From: Clostridiales bacterium
GTDB taxonomy: Bacteria; Bacillota; Clostridia; Lachnospirales; Lachnospiraceae
Length of the DNA stretch: 6,537 nt
Assembly: GCA_021203285.1 (NCBI GenBank)
Contig: JAJQBM010000249.1
Coordinates: 1 to 6,537, forward strand
Reading direction: 5' to 3'
In this document: positions 1-5,194 of the stretch, piece by piece
Layout of the letters: every line of letters begins with the position of its first letter
Position numbering within the stretch: the first letter of the stretch is position 1
Program-made: the position numbers and the translations under genes
Notes under the pieces: generated by a model
What the model was told of the DNA's origin: nothing
Databases searched by the model: none
The model's input: only the letters and a program-made list of their open reading frames with translations

Positions 1-1
1 T

Positions 2-310
2 TATATATCTATGGCAGAGGTATATAAGCTCTATCCGACCTTGCACGAAGCACCCGAAGATAAGTTTGTGGACACAGTCAATGCTATTATCTCAGGCAAA
101 ATCGGGACAACAGCACTTCAGGCGCAACGAAAAAAAACAGGTCTGACGCAAGCACAGCTTGCCATAAAAGCAAATGTAAACTTACGAACACTGCAACAGT
201 ATGAACTTGGTACAAAAAACATCAATAAAGCGGCATTTCAAACAGTAATGGCGCTCTGTAATGCACTTGGTTGTCAGGCAGAAGATATTTTAGAGCCTTT
301 TTTCATATGA
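2..310 (+). CDS. XRE-family helix-turn-helix transcriptional regulator, probably 5'-partial
   Basis: This is a DNA-binding regulator of the XRE/Cro-cI type; its target is unknown. Counting from the first Met (base 11), about residues 35-95 form the HTH domain: a helix with QAQRKKTGLTQAQLA, a turn at KANVNL, and a recognition helix RTLQQYELGTKN, followed by helices ending in ALGCQAEDILE. The roughly 30 residues before it (VYKLYPTLHEAP, then DTVNAIISGKIG) are not part of the HTH fold. The ATG at 11 has no visible ribosome binding site, and the frame stays open to the window edge (Tyr-Ile-Ser codons at 2-10). The gene therefore probably starts outside the window and the Met at 11 is internal; family members I recall carry extra N-terminal sequence. 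Bases 61-120 are about 42% GC, against about 63% for bases 541-600 of the next gene, so its origin may differ. It points the same way as the ABC gene but is separated by 128 bases and a promoter. HTH identity is confident; the start is not. Confidence 0.85.
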   Translation, partial: YISMAEVYKLYPTLHEAPEDKFVDTVNAIISGKIGTTALQAQRKKTGLTQAQLAIKANVNLRTLQQYELGTKNINKAAFQTVMALCNALGCQAEDILEPFFI

Positions 311-338
311 TGACCGAATCCCTCCTGTCGGAAGCCGG

Positions 339-367
339 TTGACGAATCGTTCTGATTCTGCTATGAT
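339..367 (+). promoter_or_regulatory. Predicted sigma-70/SigA promoter for the ABC transporter gene
   Basis: TTGACG at 339-344 is a -35 box with one mismatch to TTGACA. TATGAT at 362-367 is a -10 box with one mismatch to TATAAT. The spacer is exactly 17 bases, and a TG at 359-360 supplies an extended -10 element. Transcription would start near 374, leaving a leader of about 65 bases before the ATG at 439. It lies in the gap after the HTH gene, so the ABC gene probably does not depend on read-through from the regulator. This is pattern-based, but box quality and spacing are both very good. Confidence 0.75.
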
Positions 368-373
368 TCATAG
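361..373. promoter_or_regulatory. Perfect 13-base inverted repeat over the -10 box, candidate operator
   Basis: CTATGA at 361-366 and TCATAG at 368-373 are exact reverse complements around a single central T. The repeat covers the whole -10 box and reaches the expected transcription start. A protein bound here would block RNA polymerase, so it is a reasonable repressor site. Which regulator would bind is unknown; the HTH protein just upstream is the nearest candidate by position only. Six-base half-sites can arise by chance, and palindromy around an AT-rich -10 box is not rare. Confidence 0.4.
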
Positions 374-426
374 AACAAATAGCACATATTTTCACCGTAG
401 CTGCAAAGGGATAACAGGCAAAAGAA

Positions 427-432
427 AGAGGG
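427..432 (+). promoter_or_regulatory. Ribosome binding site of the ABC transporter gene
   Basis: AGAGGG lies six bases before the ATG at 439, within the usual spacing for Bacillota. It supports 439 as the real start, and the ABC domain also begins normally there (MLQIRHVCKKY). Confidence 0.7.
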
Positions 433-438
433 AACTCC

Positions 439-3400
439 ATGCTGCAGATTCGCCATGTATGTAAGAAATACCGGACCGGGAAGCTGGTTCAGAAGGCACT
501 GGATGATGTGACCCTGAATCTCAGGGACAGTGAGTTTGTGGCGATTCTGGGGCCAAGCGGCTCCGGCAAGACAACCCTGCTGAATGTCATCGGCGGTCTG
601 GATCGCTATGACAGCGGCGATCTGATCATCAACGGTATCTCCACGGAGGAATATCAGGATCGGGACTGGGATTCCTACCGAAACCATACCATCGGTTTTG
701 TCTTCCAGAGCTACAACCTGATCCCGCACCAGACGATTCTGTCGAATGTGGAGCTAGCTCTCACGATCTCCGGCATCAGCCGGAGGCAGCGCAGAAAGCG
801 TGCAATGGATGCATTGGCGCAGGTGGGTCTTGCAGATCAGGCCGAGAAACGGCCGGCACAGCTGTCCGGCGGCCAGATGCAGCGGGTGGCGATCGCCCGT
901 GCGCTGGTCAACAGTCCGGACATCCTGCTGGCGGACGAGCCGACCGGCGCTCTCGACAGTGATACCAGCCTGCAGGTCATGGATCTGTTAAAGGATGTCG
1001 CCAAGAGCTGTCTGGTCGTGATGGTGACACACAATCCGGAGCTGGCCGAACAGTACGCCACCCGGATCGTCCGCTTAAAGGACGGCAAAATCTGCGCCGA
1101 TTCCGCCCCCTATGAGCCGGAAGTGAAAAACACAGACCAGCCGATCATTCATACCAATATGGGGCACTCCTCCATGTCCTTAGGAGCCGCCGTTACCCTG
1201 AGTTTTAACAATTTACGGACGAAAAAGGCCCGGACGATGCTGACCGCCTTTGCGGGATCGATCGGCATCATCGGCATCGCTCTGATTCTGGCGATTTCCT
1301 CCGGAGTAAACGCCTATGTCAATGTGCTGGAAGCACAGATGGCCACGGAATATCCGCTGGAGATCGAGCAGGCCTACTACGATGTCTCGGCCTATGTCTC
1401 CGCCAGAAGCGGCAGCTCCTCACTCCTCGGCACCGAAAGCAGCGGATCTGACACGGGTTCCGGAGAAACCGGCCTCTCCGCCACCGACACCGTCGATATC
1501 ACTGCGCTGATCTACAACATCTTTTCGGGGCAGGCGTCAAATGACCTTGCCTCGCTCAAAGAATATCTGGAGAGCGGCGACAGCGGGATCGAGGATCTGG
1601 TTCTGGATATCGAATATGATTACGGCATCACTCCGCAGATTTATCAGGACAACACGGAGGATGTGGTGCAGGTCCACCCGGATCACTTCTTTGATGTGCT
1701 CGGTTTCGGTTCCACCACGAGCGCGAATTCCATCATGTCATCCATCGTGGATACCGATGTCTTTGCCCCGCTTCCGAATTCGGAGGATTTATACAAGGAC
1801 AGCTATACCGTTCTGGCCGGGCGGTGGCCCGAGAGTTGGAATGAGTGTGTCATGGTGACGGATTCCGAGGGCGGAACCACCGACCTCGCGCTATATGTCA
1901 TGGGCTTTGAGGACACGGCCGATCTGAATACCATGATCTCCCAGTTTATCAGCGGAGACACTGTGGAACAGCCGGAGATCACCGGCACCTACTCTTACAG
2001 CGATTTCCTCGGCGTGACCTTTAAGGTGATCAACAGCACAGATTTTTATTCGTATGACAGCCAATACCAGATCTGGGCTGACAAATCGGACGACGAAGCG
2101 TATGTTCAGAATCTGATAAACAATGGGGAAACGCTGACCATCGTCGGCGTTGTGACGGTAAATGAGGACGCAGGCAGTGAAATTCTGAATCACGGCATCA
2201 ATTATCTGCCTTCCCTGATCGAGCACCTTGCAAAAGAGGCGGCAGAAAGCGAGATTGTGCAGCAGCAGCTCGCAAATCCGGAGATCAATGTTTTTACGAA
2301 TGAACCATTTGGCGAGGAGGAGGGCGATGACAGCTTTGACCTGAATTCCCTGTTTAATGTGGATGAGGAGCTTCTCCGGGATGTGATCACCGTCGACGAA
2401 AGTGCTCTGGAGGATCTGTTCGACAGCTTTTCCTCCGGCCTGTCTGACTCTCTGGGGTCCGGCAGCGGCTCATCGATTGATTTGTCCGATATGGTGGATT
2501 TAAGCTCCATTGAGCTGGAGCTTCCGGATGCGGACGATATCAGCCTGTCGGAGCTGCTCAGCGGGATTGAAATCACGGCTTCCGGTGAGGATATGAGTCA
2601 GATCGCTTCGGAGCTGCTGGATGGCTACCAATCCTATGTGTCCGGAAACAGTCAGGCGGATGTGACGCAGCTTGGCGACGCGTTTTTGGCTTACCTGCAA
2701 ACCGACGCCGCGCAGAACATCCTGATGGAACATATGCTGGAGATCATAGAGGCCAACGGCGGGCTGCAGGTCTCCACTGCGCAATTGCAGTCACTGATCA
2801 CGGATGTGATGACGGACTTCCAGCCCTATGCCTCCGAACAGGGCTATACGGATATCTCGCAGATGGACGCGTATCTGAACGAATACCTCGCGACAAGCCG
2901 CGCACAGGATATCCTGAACACATGGGCAGCGTCAAACCTGCAGTTTGACCTGTCCGGCATGACGATCTCAGAGGAGCAGCTTAGCAGCCTAACATCCGAT
3001 CTTGTCAGCGGCTACCGAACCTATGCGGCATCGAACAGCTCTGTTCCGGATCCCTCTCAGATCAGCGATTATTTTATAGAATATCTCGGTACAGACGAGG
3101 CACAGCAGATTCTGACAGACGGATTGGAAAATATGATCGATACGAAAAGTCTGGAAAGTCAGATCTCATCTGCCCTCCGGAATTATATGAATGAGGCGGC
3201 CGCGTCGGTCATGGAGAGTGTCTCCGAACAGTTAGAATCCCAAATCTCTCAGGCTGCGGGGCAGATCTCCGCACAGATCAGCACAGAGATTCAGAAGCAA
3301 CTCTCCGCGAACGTGGGGCAGATGGAAACCATACTGGCGGATGCGATCAGCGTCGACACCGAGGCACTGGTGAATGCCTTTACCGTTGACATGGATATCG

Positions 3401-4071
3401 CTGACTTATCCGATATCCTGACCTCCCTTTTGCCCTCCGGCACGACGACCTATGAGGACAATCTGGAATCGCTGGGCTACACGGATTTCTCCTCTCCGGA
3501 CAGCATCAGCATCTACCCGAAGGATTTTGAATGTAAGGACGCGGTGATTGAAATCCTGAACGACTATAATGACCGGATGACCGCGGAGGGCGAGGATGAC
3601 AAGGTCATTACCTTCTCAGATTCCGTGGGCAGCCTGATGTCCATGGTCACCCAGATTGTGAACATCCTGAGCTATGTGCTGATCGCTTTCGTGGCAATCT
3701 CCCTCGTGGTTTCCTCCATCATGATCGGTGTGATCACCTACATCAGCGTATTGGAGCGGAAACAGGAAATTGGGATATTGCGCGCTATCGGCGCTTCGCG
3801 CCGCAATATTTCTCAGGTATTTAACGCGGAAACCGGCATCATCGGGCTCGCCGCGGGACTCCTTGGCATCGTTCTGACCGTGATCCTGATCCAGCCGATC
3901 AACCGGCTGATACACAGCTACTCCGGCATCACGGAGCTGACCGCGCACCTGCCGCTGCGGTACGCGGTTCTGTTGATTGTCCTCAGCATCGCGCTGACGC
4001 TGCTCGCCGGAACGCTGCCCTCCCGAAAAGCGGCCAAAAGCAACCCCGTGGAGGCGCTGCGGACGGAATAG
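439..4071 (+). CDS. Fused ABC transporter ATP-binding/permease protein (MacB/FtsX type) with giant outer domain
   Basis: This is a single-chain ABC protein of 1210 residues. Residues 1-225 form a complete ATPase: Walker A GPSGSGKT 38-45, Q-loop Gln90, signature LSGGQ 142-146, Walker B ILLADE 162-167 with Glu167, D-loop ALD 171-173, switch His198. A first membrane helix lies near 265-288. About residues 290-1065 should face outside the cell, followed by three helices near 1070-1098, 1131-1152 and 1172-1192, which make up the FtsX domain with its conserved ERKQEIGILRAIGASR (1106-1121). The layout, ATPase then four helices with the ectodomain between helices 1 and 2, is that of MacB/type VII proteins. 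Those use ATP to move outer domains rather than pass substrate through the membrane. MacB ectodomains are much smaller, around 200 residues. Here the ectodomain contains Ser/Gly-rich linkers (322-350, 662-680), three tandem repeats (712-900) and a Gln/Ser-rich, coiled-coil-like stretch (900-965). Clostridia carry related long fusions; their substrate is not known to me. No histidine kinase or response regulator adjoins it. Family assignment is very secure; function is unassigned. Confidence 0.95.
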   Translation: MLQIRHVCKKYRTGKLVQKALDDVTLNLRDSEFVAILGPSGSGKTTLLNVIGGLDRYDSGDLIINGISTEEYQDRDWDSYRNHTIGFVFQSYNLIPHQTILSNVELALTISGISRRQRRKRAMDALAQVGLADQAEKRPAQLSGGQMQRVAIARALVNSPDILLADEPTGALDSDTSLQVMDLLKDVAKSCLVVMVTHNPELAEQYATRIVRLKDGKICADSAPYEPEVKNTDQPIIHTNMGHSSMSLGAAVTLSFNNLRTKKARTMLTAFAGSIGIIGIALILAISSGVNAYVNVLEAQMATEYPLEIEQAYYDVSAYVSARSGSSSLLGTESSGSDTGSGETGLSATDTVDITALIYNIFSGQASNDLASLKEYLESGDSGIEDLVLDIEYDYGITPQIYQDNTEDVVQVHPDHFFDVLGFGSTTSANSIMSSIVDTDVFAPLPNSEDLYKDSYTVLAGRWPESWNECVMVTDSEGGTTDLALYVMGFEDTADLNTMISQFISGDTVEQPEITGTYSYSDFLGVTFKVINSTDFYSYDSQYQIWADKSDDEAYVQNLINNGETLTIVGVVTVNEDAGSEILNHGINYLPSLIEHLAKEAAESEIVQQQLANPEINVFTNEPFGEEEGDDSFDLNSLFNVDEELLRDVITVDESALEDLFDSFSSGLSDSLGSGSGSSIDLSDMVDLSSIELELPDADDISLSELLSGIEITASGEDMSQIASELLDGYQSYVSGNSQADVTQLGDAFLAYLQTDAAQNILMEHMLEIIEANGGLQVSTAQLQSLITDVMTDFQPYASEQGYTDISQMDAYLNEYLATSRAQDILNTWAASNLQFDLSGMTISEEQLSSLTSDLVSGYRTYAASNSSVPDPSQISDYFIEYLGTDEAQQILTDGLENMIDTKSLESQISSALRNYMNEAAASVMESVSEQLESQISQAAGQISAQISTEIQKQLSANVGQMETILADAISVDTEALVNAFTVDMDIADLSDILTSLLPSGTTTYEDNLESLGYTDFSSPDSISIYPKDFECKDAVIEILNDYNDRMTAEGEDDKVITFSDSVGSLMSMVTQIVNILSYVLIAFVAISLVVSSIMIGVITYISVLERKQEIGILRAIGASRRNISQVFNAETGIIGLAAGLLGIVLTVILIQPINRLIHSYSGITELTAHLPLRYAVLLIVLSIALTLLAGTLPSRKAAKSNPVEALRTE
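2572..3138 (+). repeat. Three tandem ~64-residue repeats inside the ABC protein ectodomain
   Basis: Protein units at about residues 712-776, 777-840 and 841-900 share the same order of motifs. Each has an amphipathic helix ending in a Tyr (GYQSY 729-733, DFQPY 793-797, GYRTY 858-862). About 20 residues later comes the motif YLxT[DS]xAQxIL (YLQTDAAQNIL at 752, YLATSRAQDIL at 816, YLGTDEAQQIL at 882). Spacing between equivalent residues is 64-66. Identity is clear at motifs and weak elsewhere, so the duplications are old. The DNA is too diverged to count as a nucleotide repeat, although units 1 and 3 share GGCTACC and CCTATG at the Tyr motif. Confidence 0.75.
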
Positions 4072-4092
4072 GCCGGCATTGCCTTATTCTGT
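4063..4092 (+). terminator. Imperfect hairpin at the convergent gene junction, possible terminator
   Basis: Bases 4063-4073 pair with 4081-4092: eleven pairs including one G-U wobble (4065/4090) and one bulged T at 4084, with a seven-base loop at 4074-4080. It contains the TAG stop of the ABC gene (4069-4071). The following 15 bases are T/C-rich (CTCTTCTGTTCTT) but lack an unbroken T run. On the opposite strand no T tract follows. It could be a weak terminator for the ABC transcript or a 3'-end stabilising structure. No better terminator is visible between the two convergent genes, which are only 34 bases apart. Confidence 0.4.
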
Positions 4093-4105
4093 AACTCTTC
4101 TGTTC

Positions 4106-5170
4106 TTAACCAGCGTAAAATTTCAGGCACCCTCTATATAGATAGCGCCCGACGGTTTCATCATCCGCGCGGAAGACTTCATGCTTCGCGCCGGGAATGC
4201 ATTCGATGCGGGCAGATGCCGGTGTTGACGCAGCAAGTTTCCTTACAAACAGCTCCTGCTGTTCCTTGGAGACAAAGGTTTCCTCCGCTGCCTGAATCAG
4301 CAAAACCGGCGTCTCCATCCGCTTCCACGCATCCCGCATGAGAAAACGGTTTAAGCGGATGGCTTCGCGCAGCCATCCGTAGGACGCCGCGCATGTCTGA
4401 TAAAGCGGCTCCGCATCGGTTTTATTTTTATACCATGCCCATCTGCCATACGATGTGGCGCAGCTTTCCTCGAATGTTTCCGTGCCGTCATAGGCGTGCT
4501 GGCCGACGACATAGCTTTTCTCCCTGCCGAGCACGCACATGACAAAAACGATCAGTTTCGCCACGGGCCATGGCACACCGCCCGTACTGGGACGTATCAT
4601 GGGTGATGTGAGAAAAACCCTGCAAAACAGCCGAGGCTCCTGTGCGGCGAGTGCCGCGCCGATCCCGCCGCCCATGGAATGGGCAAAGAGAAAGAGCGGC
4701 AGCTCCGGGGTCTGTTTCCAATGGTTCTTTGCAGCTTTTGCGACAAAGCTTAAGTCATCCACATACCGCTGCCATCTATCCGTATGTACGAGAGAAACAT
4801 CCCCTTCGACAAGACGGTAGGTACGCCCATGGCCGCAGTGCTCCGGAATGCAGACATGATACCCCGCCTTTAAAAAATAATAGATGATTTCAAAGTATTT
4901 GTCTGCCGTCTCGGCGAACCCGTGTGAAATGAGGATGATGCCCCGTGCGTCCGCATCCTGCCCGTTTGCCGTTTCCGCCGGGGAACGGTCTCCCGCTGTG
5001 TAAAACGCGCAGTAAATCTGCCGTCCGGCTTCCCGCGAGAGGAAGCATTCCTCCCGGCGGGGAAGTATATACGGGAGCACACGCTCCTCCATAAACTGAC
5101 TGTAGTTCTCCTCCGGCTTGATTGCATCCGATTTCATATCATTTCCATATCCATCATTATTCTTCATCAT
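4106..5170 (-). CDS. Alpha/beta hydrolase, lysophospholipase L2 (PldB)/monoglyceride lipase type
   Basis: This 354-residue protein without signal peptide or clear membrane anchor is probably a cytoplasmic serine hydrolase of the Hydrolase_4 family, which cleaves lysophospholipids, monoacylglycerols or other small esters. An oxyanion-loop motif HGFAE is at 83-87, and HCGHGRTYR at 111-119 is the usual GHG motif. The nucleophile elbow is AHSMGG (163-168) with Ser165. The acid region QAAEETFVS (293-301) resembles the QAEEERVV I recall from E. coli PldB, so Glu297 is the probable acid where many relatives have Asp. The base is His330 in GAKHEVF. A cap region around 195-270 includes a hydrophobic stretch (PWPVAKLIVFVMCVLG) that may touch lipid. 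The two first codons are both ATG (5170 and 5167). GGAG sits three bases from the first and six from the second, so the second may be the true start, a one-residue difference. The stop is TAA. The gene follows the symporter gene by 24 bases and is probably co-transcribed with it. The natural substrate is unknown. Confidence 0.9.
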   Translation of the reverse strand: MMKNNDGYGNDMKSDAIKPEENYSQFMEERVLPYILPRREECFLSREAGRQIYCAFYTAGDRSPAETANGQDADARGIILISHGFAETADKYFEIIYYFLKAGYHVCIPEHCGHGRTYRLVEGDVSLVHTDRWQRYVDDLSFVAKAAKNHWKQTPELPLFLFAHSMGGGIGAALAAQEPRLFCRVFLTSPMIRPSTGGVPWPVAKLIVFVMCVLGREKSYVVGQHAYDGTETFEESCATSYGRWAWYKNKTDAEPLYQTCAASYGWLREAIRLNRFLMRDAWKRMETPVLLIQAAEETFVSKEQQELFVRKLAASTPASARIECIPGAKHEVFRADDETVGRYLYRGCLKFYAG

Positions 5171-5172
5171 AT

Positions 5173-5178
5173 TCTCCG
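5173..5178 (-). promoter_or_regulatory. Ribosome binding site of the hydrolase gene
   Basis: Read on the minus strand, CGGAGA precedes the tandem ATGATG. Its distance to the second ATG (5167) is better than to the first (5170). It lies in the 24-base gap after the symporter stop; the gap is too short for a full promoter of its own, which supports co-transcription. Confidence 0.6.
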
Positions 5179-5194
5179 TAAATCGCTGGGATAG

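Noticed and set aside
290..310. T-rich end of the HTH gene (CCTTTTTT near 296-303) as a terminator
   Set aside because: No GC-rich stem precedes the T run, and it lies inside the coding sequence.
374..438. Riboswitch or attenuator in the ABC leader
   Set aside because: The leader is only about 65 bases and I see no convincing stem-loop or terminator-like structure in it.
361..729. A 122-codon minus-strand open frame covering the promoter region and the start of the ABC gene
   Set aside because: It overlaps the Walker A region of a certain gene and shows no recognisable domain.
439..4071. ABC gene as a bacitracin/peptide-resistance (BceAB-type) system
   Set aside because: BceA and BceB are separate proteins with ten membrane helices in the permease, usually beside a BceRS two-component system. 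Here there is one fused chain with about four helices and no such neighbours.
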